64,000 bases of DNA from assembly GCF_025857195.1 (NCBI RefSeq), contig NZ_CP109787.1, positions 3,847,001-3,911,000 on the forward strand. Reading direction: 5' to 3'. Below the pieces are notes generated by a model, which saw only the letters and a list, made by a program, of their open reading frames with translations, searched no databases and had not been told where the DNA came from. The stretch is from Leisingera thetidis. GTDB lineage: Bacteria > Pseudomonadota > Alphaproteobacteria > Rhodobacterales > Rhodobacteraceae. Numbering within the stretch: position 1 is the first letter of the stretch; each line of letters starts with the position of its first letter. The position numbers and the translations under genes are program-made. Of the stretch, positions 54,602 to 64,000 are shown piece by piece.

Positions 54602-55765
54602 ATGAACACAGACAGTTTCTACGCCAACCTTCCCAGGAACCGGGCTTTCGCCAGCCTGTCCGCTCCGGAGTCCTTTGCTCCGCTGCCGCCGGACTGGCAT
54701 CTGGGCTGCACCGATATCGTGAACTCGACCGGGCTGGCCGCCGCCGGCCGCTACAAGACCGTGAACATGATCGGCGCCGCGGTGATTGCCGCCATGCGCA
54801 ACGCGCTGCAGGGCGAGGCGTTCCCCTATATCTTCGGCGGCGACGGTGCCTCCTTTGCGGTGCCGCCGCGCCACCGCGAAGCCGCGGAACAGGTGCTGGC
54901 GGGCCTGCGCAGCTGGACCGAGGCGGAGTATGGCATCACCCTGCGCGCCGCCATGCTGCCGCTCCGCTGGATCCGGGCCGAGGGGCTGGAAGTGCGGATC
55001 GCCCGCTATGCGGTGTCGGAACACGCCGATTTCGCCATGTTCAGCGGCGGCGGCCTGGCCTGGGCCGAGGCGCAGATGAAGGCCGGCGCCTTCGAGGTGC
55101 CGCCCGCGCCCGGGGCCGGGCCGCCCGACCTCTCGGGGCTGTCCTGCCGCTGGAGCAACACGCCAGCGCGCAACGGCATCATCCTGTCGGTGGTCGCCCA
55201 GCCTGCACCGGATGCGGATCCGCAGGCCTTTGCCCGGCTCACCTCGCAGCTTGTGGACCTGGCGGGCGAGCTGGACAGCAACGGCCACCCGGTCCCTGCA
55301 ACCGGGCCGAAACTGCGCTTCCCCCCGGCCGGGCTGACCCTGGAGGCGAAGTCCTCGCGCGGCCGGACCCCTCTGATCTTGCGGCAGCTGTATCTTCTGG
55401 CCCATAGCGCCTTCACCGGTCTGATCTTTGCCGCCAAACGTCCCGTGGGCGCTTTCGACCCGGTGCATTACCTGTCGGTTCTCAAGGCCAATTCCGACTT
55501 CCGCAAATTCGACGACGGGCTGAAGATGACGTTGGACTGCACGCCGGCCATCCGCGACCGCATCCGCCATCACCTGCAGCAGGCGGCAGACGCCGGGCTG
55601 GTGCACTTCGGGCTGCACGAGCAGGACGCCGCCATGGTCACTTGCATCGTGCCCTCGCCGGTCGCGGACGATCACGTGCATTTCGTCGACGGCGCGCAGG
55701 GGGGCTATACGCAGGCAGCCGCCAATCTGGCGGCTGCGTTTGGTGTCAGCAGGAAAACCGGCTGA
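54602..55765 (+). CDS. DUF3095 protein (adenylate cyclase-like)
   Basis: A 387-residue protein of the DUF3095 family. The N-terminal part (DWHLGCTDIVNSTGLAAAGRY, then FPYIFGGDGASFAVP) resembles class III nucleotide cyclase catalytic cores, with metal-site aspartates in CTDIVNS and GGDGAS. A second half of unknown role follows. Cyclase activity is not established for the family as far as I know. Its stop is two bases from the carbonic anhydrase stop on the other strand. Confidence 0.7.
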   Translation: MNTDSFYANLPRNRAFASLSAPESFAPLPPDWHLGCTDIVNSTGLAAAGRYKTVNMIGAAVIAAMRNALQGEAFPYIFGGDGASFAVPPRHREAAEQVLAGLRSWTEAEYGITLRAAMLPLRWIRAEGLEVRIARYAVSEHADFAMFSGGGLAWAEAQMKAGAFEVPPAPGAGPPDLSGLSCRWSNTPARNGIILSVVAQPAPDADPQAFARLTSQLVDLAGELDSNGHPVPATGPKLRFPPAGLTLEAKSSRGRTPLILRQLYLLAHSAFTGLIFAAKRPVGAFDPVHYLSVLKANSDFRKFDDGLKMTLDCTPAIRDRIRHHLQQAADAGLVHFGLHEQDAAMVTCIVPSPVADDHVHFVDGAQGGYTQAAANLAAAFGVSRKTG

Positions 55766-55767
55766 GC

Positions 55768-56418
55768 TCAGACCGGCACAAAGGCATGCGCCTTGGCGTC
55801 ATAGCATTCCAGCCCGCCCTCGCCGATGTCGGTCCACAGCCCGTGCAGGCTCAGACCGCCGGCCTTGACCGCCGATTCGATGAAGGGGAAGGTCATCAGG
55901 TTTTCCATCGATGCAACAACGGCTTGGCGTTCAAACTGACGGGCCTGCTCCACCGGGTCCTCGATATCCGACACCCCTGCGAACTTGGGCTTCAGAATGT
56001 CCATCCAGCGGCCGACAAAGCTGGTTTTCTCTTCCAGCTGCGGCGCGTTGCCCTTGCACATGTCGATGCAGCCCTGCACGCCGCCGCATTGCGAGTGGCC
56101 CAGCACGATCAGATGCGACACCTTCAGCGCGGTGACCGCATATTCCACCGCCGCCGAAGTGCCGTGGTGGTCGCCGTCCGGTGCAAACGGCGGCACCAGG
56201 TTGGCAATATTGCGGTGAATGAAGAATTCACCCTGATCCGCCCCGAAGATCGAGGTCACATGCACCCGGCTGTCGCAGCAGGAGATCACCATGGCCCGCG
56301 GCCGCTGGCCTTCGGTCGCCAGGCGGCGGTACCAGCCCTGGTTCTCCTCATAGGATGTGGCCTTCCAGCCGTGATAGCGGGTCACCAGATAACTGGGGAG
56401 AGGTTTGGCAAATTCCAT
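55768..56418 (-). CDS. Beta-class carbonic anhydrase
   Basis: A 216-residue beta-carbonic anhydrase. The zinc ligands are seen in SCCDSRV (cysteine and aspartate) and in GHSQCGGV (histidine and cysteine), with FFIHRNIANLVPP between. It interconverts carbon dioxide and bicarbonate. Bicarbonate supply would help PEP carboxylase of the serine cycle, but distance makes that link only general. Its upstream region is shared with the divergent HPt-like gene. Confidence 0.92.
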   Translation of the reverse strand: MEFAKPLPSYLVTRYHGWKATSYEENQGWYRRLATEGQRPRAMVISCCDSRVHVTSIFGADQGEFFIHRNIANLVPPFAPDGDHHGTSAAVEYAVTALKVSHLIVLGHSQCGGVQGCIDMCKGNAPQLEEKTSFVGRWMDILKPKFAGVSDIEDPVEQARQFERQAVVASMENLMTFPFIESAVKAGGLSLHGLWTDIGEGGLECYDAKAHAFVPV

Positions 56419-56566
56419 TGTCGAATCCTCCGATCGTTTGCGCGTTGGCGGACGTGTTACCCTGCATTGTCCGCAAATTCGAGTGATTTGAACACCCGGC
56501 GGAAACCTTTTGAAAACCTGTGGGGGTCAAATTGGCAGACGTGCCGTGGGGGCATAAAGAACTTGG

Positions 56567-56956
56567 GTGAATGTGGTGGCCAATATACTAACAGTAATGC
56601 ACTCCGAAAAAGTGCGCCTGGATCCTGGCAAACTCTCTGCGCTGTACGACCAGCTTGGCGAAACCGGTGCCGAGGATGTCGTCTGCCGGGCGGTGGAAGA
56701 AATGGCGGTCCGCCTGACGCATTGCGAGCGTCTGTGGCGGCAGAATGACATGATGAATCTGCGCAAAAGCGCCCGGTCGCTGATTGCGATTGCCGATCAG
56801 ATCGGCATGACGGCGCTGGCATCGATCGCCAACAACGTGACCGAAGCCATTGATGCCGAGGACTTTCCGGCGGTGGCCGCGATCCTGTTCCGGCTGATGC
56901 GGGTGGGGGAACGTTCGCTGACCGCGGTCTGGGACCAGCAGGACATGACAATCTGA
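56567..56956 (+). CDS. Small HPt-like protein without the phosphoryl histidine
   Basis: A 129-residue helical protein. The stretch MNLRKSARSLIAIADQIGMTAL lines up with the HPt motif (AHSLKGSA..IGA), but the usual histidine position is arginine. The following helix pair (ASIANNVTEAIDAEDFPAVAAIL) also fits an HPt bundle. It could be a pseudo-phosphotransfer protein or an unrelated four-helix protein. The first codon is GTG; an ATG ten codons later (MHSEKVRL) is an alternative, and neither has a strong ribosome binding site. Confidence 0.55.
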   Translation: MNVVANILTVMHSEKVRLDPGKLSALYDQLGETGAEDVVCRAVEEMAVRLTHCERLWRQNDMMNLRKSARSLIAIADQIGMTALASIANNVTEAIDAEDFPAVAAILFRLMRVGERSLTAVWDQQDMTI

Positions 56957-57041
56957 CCTTTCCGCAGGCTGCGGGGCTTGCAGGCCCCGCTGCGGCAGCT
57001 ACTCTGGCGCATCAACACTGATCCGCATCCGGAGTATGCCA

Positions 57042-58424
<1,383 letters not shown>

Positions 58425-58429
58425 GCATT

Positions 58430-59254
58430 ATGGCCGACCGCCGCCGCACACCGGTGAATGACCGCGTCGCCGCCGCCCATCTGAGCGATGTGCCGGAAGG
58501 GCTGCAGCCGGTGGAGGGCACCGCCGCCCGCATCGGCGTGCCGGTTGCGGACCTGCTGCGCGCCCCTGACGGCCCGCGCGACCGCCAGCTGGTCTACGGC
58601 GAGCCGGTCACGGTCTATGAGGACCGCGGCGGCTGGTCCTTCCTGCAGGCGGCCAAGGATGGCTACGTGGGCTATGTGCCCAGTTCCGCTGTCACCGCCC
58701 CTTTCGAGGCCACCCACTGGATCAGTGCGCCCGCCACCCATGCCTATTCGGCGGATGATTTCAAATCCCCCGAATCGCACGCCCTCAGCCACGGCAGCCG
58801 GGTGCAGGTCCTGGGCGGCACCGGACGGTTCCTGGAAACCACTCTCGGCTTCATCCCGGCCCGGCACCTGTCCGCCCTCGGCGCCCATGCCAGTGATCCG
58901 GCGGCGGTGGCCGGCCTGTTTCTCGGCACGCCCTACCTCTGGGGCGGCAACAGCTGCTTTGGCATCGACTGTTCCGGCCTGGTGCAGGCGGCGCTGCTGG
59001 CCTGCGGCATCCCCTGCCCCGGCGACAGCGATATGCAGGAGGCGGAACTGGGCGAGGCGGTGTCTTCAGACAACTATCAGCGCGGCGACCTGCTGTTCTG
59101 GAAAGGCCATGTGGCGCTGGTGCGCGACGCCGACACCCTGATCCATGCCAACGCCCATCACATGGCGGTGGCAGCAGAGCCCATCGCGGCCGCCATCGCG
59201 CGGATCGAAGCCCAGGGCGACGGCCCGGTGACCGCGCATAAAAGGCTGCTGTAA
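58430..59254 (+). CDS. NlpC/P60 family cysteine peptidase with SH3-like domains
   Basis: A 274-residue protein. The first half has bacterial SH3-like repeats (VYEDRGGWSFLQAAKDGYVGYVP, of which WSFLQAAKDGYVGYVP is typical). The second half is an NlpC/P60 domain with catalytic cysteine in GIDCSGLVQ and histidine in KGHVALVRD. No signal peptide is seen, so it resembles dipeptidyl-peptidase VI, which cleaves cell-wall-derived gamma-D-glutamyl peptides. It follows the M17 aminopeptidase gene directly, fitting murein peptide recycling. Confidence 0.85.
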   Translation: MADRRRTPVNDRVAAAHLSDVPEGLQPVEGTAARIGVPVADLLRAPDGPRDRQLVYGEPVTVYEDRGGWSFLQAAKDGYVGYVPSSAVTAPFEATHWISAPATHAYSADDFKSPESHALSHGSRVQVLGGTGRFLETTLGFIPARHLSALGAHASDPAAVAGLFLGTPYLWGGNSCFGIDCSGLVQAALLACGIPCPGDSDMQEAELGEAVSSDNYQRGDLLFWKGHVALVRDADTLIHANAHHMAVAAEPIAAAIARIEAQGDGPVTAHKRLL

Positions 59255-59278
59255 AGCCCGCCCGGCGCCTCAGGCGGC

Positions 59279-59323
59279 AAAAATCCTGGCAGGATTTTTG
59301 GCCGGAAAATTTGAATTTTCCGG
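59279..59323. terminator. Paired hairpins between converging genes
   Basis: AAAAATCC-TGGCA-GGATTTTT (59279-59299) reads as a terminator in both directions. A second perfect dyad, CCGGAAAATT-TG-AATTTTCCGG (59302-59323), follows. Together they separate the NlpC/P60 gene from the converging DUF2794 gene. Confidence 0.75.
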
Positions 59324-59340
59324 TTCCCCTGCGGTGGCCG

Positions 59341-59685
59341 TCAGTCGATCGGGCGGATCAGCTTGCGCTCCAGCACCCGCAGCACGGTCTTCAGATCGGC
59401 GCCGCGCTTCAGGATGTGCCCGTCCATGCCGACCACCGAATACTGCCCCTGCCGCTGGCGCAGCTTGGGCCGTTTTTCGATCCGGTACAGCGGATGCTCC
59501 GCCGTGCGCCGGAACACCGAGAACACCGCCAGATCGCGCAGGCTCGCAATCCCGTAATCGCGCCACTCCCCCGCAGCCACCATCCGCCCGTAAAGCGAAA
59601 GAATGACGGACAGTTCCCGCCGGTCAAACGCGACTTGCTGAGGAATGGGAGATCCGGGAAAAGGCTGCACCTGATCAAAGCTCAT
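59341..59685 (-). CDS. DUF2794 protein
   Basis: A 114-residue basic soluble protein matching the DUF2794 family of alphaproteobacteria (VAFDRRELSVILSLYGRMVAAG, EWRDYGIASLRDLAVFSVFRR, GQYSVVGMDGHILKRG). The function is unknown. I take the MSFDQVQPF start; ten upstream in-frame codons look untranslated. No clear operon partner. Confidence 0.8.
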   Translation of the reverse strand: MSFDQVQPFPGSPIPQQVAFDRRELSVILSLYGRMVAAGEWRDYGIASLRDLAVFSVFRRTAEHPLYRIEKRPKLRQRQGQYSVVGMDGHILKRGADLKTVLRVLERKLIRPID

Positions 59686-59800
59686 ACCTGAAAGGTTGCG
59701 CCATTTCCCGGGCAAATCAAGGGTAATCGCGTTCGAATTTCCGTGTGGTGCCGGATCCGCACAGGCTCTGCCCCCTGGTTCCGCCCCGTTCCGTCCCGCC

Positions 59801-60490
59801 TCAGGCCGCCGCCAGCCCGCCGCATTGCACGCCCAGAATCTGCTCCAGCGCCACCCGCCCCGGCGCCGTCAGCATCAGGCCGCGCTTGTGCCGGTGCCGC
59901 TTGACCCAGCCGCTGTCCAGCGCGTGGTCCAGGATCTGCCGCCCCATCGGCCCCGCCACATGCAGCCTGCGCTCGGTCCAGTCGAGGCAGGGCCGGGCAA
60001 AGGGCTGGCGGCTTGGCCGCTCCGGCAGCACAACCCCCAGCTTCAGCCAGGCGGCGTCCGGTTCCGCCCGGAAGGCGCCGTGCTGCTCGACCAGCATGCC
60101 GCGGTCCAGAAAGGCGCCGGTCATCGCCACCGCCAGCGGCCCCGCCAGATGGTCGTAGCAGCTGCGCAGCTGCGCCAGCCCGCCCGCCTTGCGCTGCTGC
60201 GCCCGGTACAGGCTCTCGGCCGGGGCAATCGCCGCCAGCTGCTCCAGCGCATGCGCCACCTCGGCGCCCGCCAGCCGGTGATAGACACAGCGGCCGCGCT
60301 TTTCGGCCACCACCAGCCCGGCATCCTGCAGCAGCCGCAGATGCGCCGAGGCGGTCTGCGGCGTCACCCCGGCGGCGGCGGCCAGCTCCTTGTTGGTATA
60401 GGCCCGGCCCTCCATCAGCTCGCACAGCATCCGGGTGCGGCTGGCGTCCGCAATGGCCTGGCCCAGAATGTCGAAACGCGGTGTGATCAT
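59801..60490 (-). CDS. ArsR-family transcriptional regulator
   Basis: A 229-residue protein. An N-terminal ArsR-type winged helix (DASRTRMLCELMEGRAYTNKEL, then TPQTASAHLRLLQDAGLVVAEKRGRCVYH) is followed by a C-terminal domain of about 130 residues with a further helical basic segment near the end. No CxC metal-binding motif is seen in the recognition helix, so metal sensing is unlikely. It follows the ImuB-like gene at 76 bases on the same strand. The target is unknown. Confidence 0.8.
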   Translation of the reverse strand: MITPRFDILGQAIADASRTRMLCELMEGRAYTNKELAAAAGVTPQTASAHLRLLQDAGLVVAEKRGRCVYHRLAGAEVAHALEQLAAIAPAESLYRAQQRKAGGLAQLRSCYDHLAGPLAVAMTGAFLDRGMLVEQHGAFRAEPDAAWLKLGVVLPERPSRQPFARPCLDWTERRLHVAGPMGRQILDHALDSGWVKRHRHKRGLMLTAPGRVALEQILGVQCGGLAAA

Positions 60491-60566
60491 GCGCCTACCC
60501 TATGCGGTTTCCGCAGCCGCTCCCAAGCAAAACCCTTCGCCGCATGCCGAACTGTCCGGCATCCGG

Positions 60567-62255
60567 TCAAGCAAACGAGCCATGGCAGAACCAGCCCGGC
60601 GACAGCGCCCCGCCATGGGCAAAGAACAGCCACAGCCGCGCGCCGCAGGCGGTCACCACCACCCAGTAATCGCGCACGCCGCTGCGCCAGCCGGGATCCT
60701 CCAGCCACCATTCCGGGGCAATCCGCTCCGGCCCCTCCGCCCCGGCCAGCTCCCAGTCGCGGCCGCGCCAGCGGAAATGTTCGGGCACCTGCGGCCGCTC
60801 CGGCGCATGGACCAGCTCGGGCGGCCAGATCAGCAGCGGCCGCGGCCGCGGCGGCCGCGGCCATTCGCCCGCCCAAGGCTCCGACCAGGCGGCGGCCTGC
60901 ACGGTGAAACTCTTTTCCGGAATGTGGCTCTCCGCCGGGTGATAGCGGGTGATCGCCTCCAGCCCCAGCCGCGCGCCCAGGCGGCCGATCAGATCCTCCA
61001 GCGCCGCGGCCTCCTCCTGCTCCTCCTGCCGCGCCCGCGCCGCGGCGCCCGCCTGGATATGGCCCGCCGGGGTGCGGTCATGCATCGCCTCCGCCTGCAG
61101 CACCTCCAGCCGCAGCATGTCGATGCCAAAGCCCGCATCGATCTGCTCCAGCTTCATCTCCAGAAGCGGCCGGATGCGGGCCGGGTCGCGGGTGGCGCGG
61201 GCGAGGCCCACGGTCACCGCCTCCATTTCCTGATCGCAGCGGTGCGCCTCCAGCCGCAGGACGCGCCCGCCCTTGCCGCGCTCCTCCAGCCGGGCACACA
61301 GCCGCGGCAGCATCCGGTCGATCCCCGCCAGCAGATCCTCCATCAGGCCGATCGGCTCCGGCAGGGTCAGCCGCACCGCAAACCGGTCCGGGCTGCGCGC
61401 GGGCGAGACCGGCTCCGGCGCGCTGCCCATCGCCTGGTCCAGCCGCAGCACCAGGCCGCGGCCGAACCGGCGCGCCAGGCCGGCCCGCGGCTGCTCCAGC
61501 AGATCGCCGATCCGCCTGAGCCCCAGCCGGTTCAGCTGCGCCACCGTGGCCGCGTCCAGCCGCAAGGCGGCCACCGGCAGGGGGCCAAGCGCGCCATAGG
61601 CCTGCCCGGGCTCCGCAATCCGCCCCATCTGCGGCGGCGCCTGCAGCTGCGGCGCCGCCCCGCCGCGGGTCCAGTGGCGGCGTCCGGCGCCCTGCCCCGG
61701 GCTGCGTTTCTGCGCCCGGGCGCGGGTGGCGCGGGCCTCCTGGTCAATGGCATCGCCGCTGCGCTCCGGCGCGGCGTCTTCCCCCGCGTAACGCGCCAGC
61801 GCCCAGGCCGCGCCCAGGGTATCGGCCAGCCCCATCCGCACGCTCAGCCCCATGTCCGCGCAATCCTGCCCCGCCGTCTCCATCAGCGACGCCTCGCTGC
61901 CGAACAGATGCGCGCAGCCGGTGATGTCGAGGACCAGCCCGTCCTCCCCGGCCTCGGCCACCCAGGGGCTGAACTTGCCCGCCCAGCGCCTGAGTGCGGC
62001 CAGAAACACCGCCTCGGCAGCGCGGTTGCGCGGCCGCACCATCAGCGCCGCATACATCGCATGGGCATCGCGCAGCGGCTGGCCGGGATGCAGGCCCTCC
62101 GCCGAAGCGGCCGCATTTAACGCAGAAATAACCTGAGTGTTCGATACTTCTTCCGCAACGGCCAGCGGCCCGGCACTGCCGCCGCGCTCTGCCCGCATGA
62201 TGCGTTCGGCGCCAAGGCGCGGAAACCAGAGCGACAGGATGCGGCGGCAGGTCAT
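60567..62255 (-). CDS. imuB: ImuB-like Y-family DNA polymerase homologue
   Basis: A 562-residue protein with the ImuB layout: MTCRRILSLWFPRLGAERIM at the start, a palm-like part with VLDITGCAHLFGSE, a helix-hairpin-helix region (LNRLGLRRIGDLLEQPRAGL) and a C-terminal tail ending RDYWVVVTACGARLWLFF. ImuB is a catalytically dead Y-family protein that brings DnaE2 to damaged DNA. In most genomes it stands as imuA-imuB-dnaE2, but here neither imuA nor dnaE2 is adjacent. It may work with distant partners or be an isolated paralogue. It is very GC-rich. Confidence 0.82.
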   Translation of the reverse strand: MTCRRILSLWFPRLGAERIMRAERGGSAGPLAVAEEVSNTQVISALNAAASAEGLHPGQPLRDAHAMYAALMVRPRNRAAEAVFLAALRRWAGKFSPWVAEAGEDGLVLDITGCAHLFGSEASLMETAGQDCADMGLSVRMGLADTLGAAWALARYAGEDAAPERSGDAIDQEARATRARAQKRSPGQGAGRRHWTRGGAAPQLQAPPQMGRIAEPGQAYGALGPLPVAALRLDAATVAQLNRLGLRRIGDLLEQPRAGLARRFGRGLVLRLDQAMGSAPEPVSPARSPDRFAVRLTLPEPIGLMEDLLAGIDRMLPRLCARLEERGKGGRVLRLEAHRCDQEMEAVTVGLARATRDPARIRPLLEMKLEQIDAGFGIDMLRLEVLQAEAMHDRTPAGHIQAGAAARARQEEQEEAAALEDLIGRLGARLGLEAITRYHPAESHIPEKSFTVQAAAWSEPWAGEWPRPPRPRPLLIWPPELVHAPERPQVPEHFRWRGRDWELAGAEGPERIAPEWWLEDPGWRSGVRDYWVVVTACGARLWLFFAHGGALSPGWFCHGSFA

Positions 62256-62367
62256 GGGCAGAACAGGCAGCAGGGGCCGGCAGGCGGCGGATTACAGGAG
62301 TTCCACAGCATATGTTCTTATTTTGTTCCTGTCATGTGATTCGGTCAACCGGCACGGAGGCCGCGTG

Positions 62368-62844
62368 ATGTCCCTGCGCCTGTTCAAAACCTTCGCCTTC
62401 CTGGCAATCCTCGCCGCCCTGGCCATCGGCAGCACCGCCCCGGCCACCGCCAGGGACGGCATCAGCAAGCATGTCACCCGGCGGATGGCCCTGATGACCT
62501 CGCAAAAGGCGGCGATGGATGTGCTGGCCGGGATGATGGCCGGGCGCACGGCCTTCGACCGGGACAAGGCGCGCAGCGCCCGGCGGCAGCTGATCCGCTC
62601 CACCGGCAGCATCCGCAAGCATTTCAAGAAGCCGCGGCTGGATCCGCGCTCCAACGCCCGGCCGCTGATCTGGCACGCCTGGGAAGATTTCAAGGCCCGC
62701 GCCGGAACTGCCGAAGCGGCCGCCAAAGGGCTGAACACCCGCTCCCTGCCCGCGCTGCGCCGCACCCTGCCCGGCCTGATGCAAAGCTGCCTCAGCTGCC
62801 ACGAGACCTACCGCAACACGCCGAACGCCTTCATCACCCACTGA
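62368..62844 (+). CDS. Cytochrome c' family protein
   Basis: A 158-residue exported protein. A signal peptide (SLRLFKTFAFLAILAALAIG, then TAPATA) precedes a four-helix body ending in the haem motif CLSCHETY, nine residues after which the polypeptide stops. This is the normal layout of cytochrome c'. Such periplasmic proteins bind nitric oxide and protect against it. The start has GGAGG seven bases upstream. It is divergent from imuB. Confidence 0.85.
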   Translation: MSLRLFKTFAFLAILAALAIGSTAPATARDGISKHVTRRMALMTSQKAAMDVLAGMMAGRTAFDRDKARSARRQLIRSTGSIRKHFKKPRLDPRSNARPLIWHAWEDFKARAGTAEAAAKGLNTRSLPALRRTLPGLMQSCLSCHETYRNTPNAFITH

Positions 62845-62874
62845 CCGGTCCGGCCTGCGGCCGGGCGGGTCCGC

Positions 62875-63492
62875 TCAGACGCCGTACCGCGCCATGAAGG
62901 TGTCGATGGCGCCGCCGATCACCCGCTCGCGCTCCGCCGCGCTGAAGGTCTCGTCGATCTTGAACAGGAAGCGCAGGAACAGATCCGCCTTGCACAGCTC
63001 GGCAAACTGCGCGGCGGCCAGATCGGCATCGGCAATCGCCAGCTCGCCCCGTTCCGCAGCCCGTTCCAGGTAATCGCGGATCTCCGCGTGCATCACCATC
63101 GGCCCGCTTTCGTAGAACATCGGCCCCAGCTCGGGAAACCGGTCGGCCTCGGCCACGAAGATGCGGAACAGCTGCAGGCTGAACCCGCCCAGCAAGGCGC
63201 CGTGAATGCGCTCCGCCGCCGCCCGCAGCACGTCCCGCGGCCCGCAGCAGCCCGCCGCCAGATCCAGCGAGGCATCCGCCTGCTGCACGCAGGCCGAGCG
63301 CACCACCTCCATGAACAGCACCCGCTTGTCGGGGAAATAGCTGTACAGCGTGGCCTTGGACACGCCCGCCGCCTTGGCGATCTTGTCGACGCTTGCCCCC
63401 TCGAAACCGTCCGCCAGGAACACGTCGCGCGCGCCTTCCAGGACCTGGTCGAATTTCCGGCCGGTGCGCAGGACGCTGGCTTGCTGGTTCAT
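62875..63492 (-). CDS. TetR-family transcriptional regulator
   Basis: A 205-residue regulator. The N-terminal TetR helix-turn-helix is clear (ARDVFLADGFEGASVDKIAK, then AAGVSKATLYSYFPDKRVLF). The C-terminal domain resembles the AcrR-type fold, with a cysteine pair (CCGPRDVL) near its middle. The target is not evident. It converges with the cytochrome c' gene and is divergent from the MbfA-like gene. Confidence 0.85.
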   Translation of the reverse strand: MNQQASVLRTGRKFDQVLEGARDVFLADGFEGASVDKIAKAAGVSKATLYSYFPDKRVLFMEVVRSACVQQADASLDLAAGCCGPRDVLRAAAERIHGALLGGFSLQLFRIFVAEADRFPELGPMFYESGPMVMHAEIRDYLERAAERGELAIADADLAAAQFAELCKADLFLRFLFKIDETFSAAERERVIGGAIDTFMARYGV

Positions 63493-63598
63493 GCGGGCTC
63501 CTTGGGCGGCGTGCGGGTCTGGGCCTAATGTAGCCCCTGCCGCGGCATTGCAACAGCATAAGCCGCAGCATCTTGCGGTCCCTCGCGGAACCGTTATG

Positions 63599-63615
63599 TT
63601 TAGAATTATTCTAAT
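63599..63615. promoter_or_regulatory. Irr-type iron control element
   Basis: TTTAGAATTATTCTAAT contains the perfect dyad TTAGAA...TTCTAA, close to the ICE/Irr-box consensus of alphaproteobacteria. It lies 15 bases before the MbfA-like start, a position suited to repression by Irr at low iron. Confidence 0.7.
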
Positions 63616-63629
63616 TTGCGGAGCGGCAG

Positions 63630-64000
63630 ATGCGTTTTTTCACACAGCGCAAACAGTTTTCGGATCTGAGCGGGCAGGAAATCCTGGCCCTGGCGATCTC
63701 GTCCGAGGAGGATGATGCGCGCATCTACCGCGGCTACGCCGAACGGCTGCGAAGCGATTATCCCGCCACCGCAGCGATGTTCCTCGGCATGGCGGCGGAA
63801 GAGGACGATCACCGCGCCCAGCTGATCACCCTGCACGAGTCGCGTTTCGGCCCGGCGATTCCGCTGATCCGGCGCGAGCATGTGGCAGGCTATTATGCCC
63901 GCCGCCCCGTGTGGCTGATGGAGAACCTCAGCCTGGACCGCATCCGCGGCGAGGCCCGCGCAATGGAACGCGACGCCGAACGCTTCTACACCGCCGCTGC
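63630..64000 (+). CDS. mbfA: MbfA-like membrane ferritin/rubrerythrin-domain protein, N-terminal part
   Basis: The gene runs off the right edge after 123 codons. The visible part is a ferritin-like domain with candidate di-iron ligands in ALAISSEEDDARIY, in MFLGMAAEEDDHRAQL and in RGEARAMERDAERFY. In MbfA this domain is followed by a VIT1-like membrane part that exports iron; that half would lie outside the window. An Irr-type box just before the start matches known mbfA control by Irr. A soluble rubrerythrin is the alternative. Confidence 0.75.
   Translation, partial: MRFFTQRKQFSDLSGQEILALAISSEEDDARIYRGYAERLRSDYPATAAMFLGMAAEEDDHRAQLITLHESRFGPAIPLIRREHVAGYYARRPVWLMENLSLDRIRGEARAMERDAERFYTAA

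Overview
The window is GC-rich, gene-dense alphaproteobacterial DNA. The gene families (trimethylamine monooxygenase, TMAO demethylase, the gmaS/mgs system, DUF2794, a cytochrome c', an Irr-type box before an mbfA-like gene) point to Rhodobacteraceae, most likely the marine Roseobacter group. This is inferred from gene content only. I see no rRNA, tRNA, CRISPR array, transposase or phage gene.

The left two thirds (about 1-42,100) is a methylated-amine catabolic island. Tmm (32,420) oxidises trimethylamine to TMAO. Tdm (5,787) splits TMAO to dimethylamine plus formaldehyde. DmmDABC (19,280-23,120) demethylates dimethylamine to monomethylamine. GmaS with MgsABC (12,657-16,994) turns monomethylamine into gamma-glutamylmethylamide and then N-methylglutamate. 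A four-subunit sarcosine-oxidase-type enzyme (36,950-42,101) is the likely N-methylglutamate dehydrogenase. Fhs and FolD handle tetrahydrofolate-bound C1 units. Serine-glyoxylate aminotransferase, malate thiokinase (cut by the window edge), malyl-CoA lyase and glycerate kinase (1-5,255) are serine-cycle genes. An Amt transporter and a branched-chain-type ABC transporter supply substrates. Regulators in the island are LuxR-, XRE/cupin-, GntR-, AraC- and LysR-type.

The most interesting signal is regulatory. The promoters of dmmD and tmm, 13 kb apart, carry nearly the same 55-bp block: a -10 element followed at once by two TTGG(A/T)CC...ACCAA sites about 32 bp apart. A related arrangement sits before the ABC-transporter operon. 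A GntR/FCD-type regulator is encoded between them. Divergent from tmm lies a second solute-binding-protein paralogue with no visible signal peptide, which could be a cytoplasmic sensor.

From 42,374 to 49,800 a MarR-type regulator (HpaR) faces a homoprotocatechuate meta-cleavage operon (hpaF-E-D, an aromatic amino acid decarboxylase, hpaG-H-I).

The right end (49,999-64,000) is mostly housekeeping or poorly characterised: a DUF4139 protein, Asd, an MFS transporter, a DUF3095 protein, carbonic anhydrase, an HPt-like protein, an M17 aminopeptidase, an NlpC/P60 peptidase, DUF2794, ArsR, an ImuB-like polymerase without imuA or dnaE2 beside it, a cytochrome c', a TetR regulator and the start of an MbfA-like ferritin-domain protein behind an Irr-like box.
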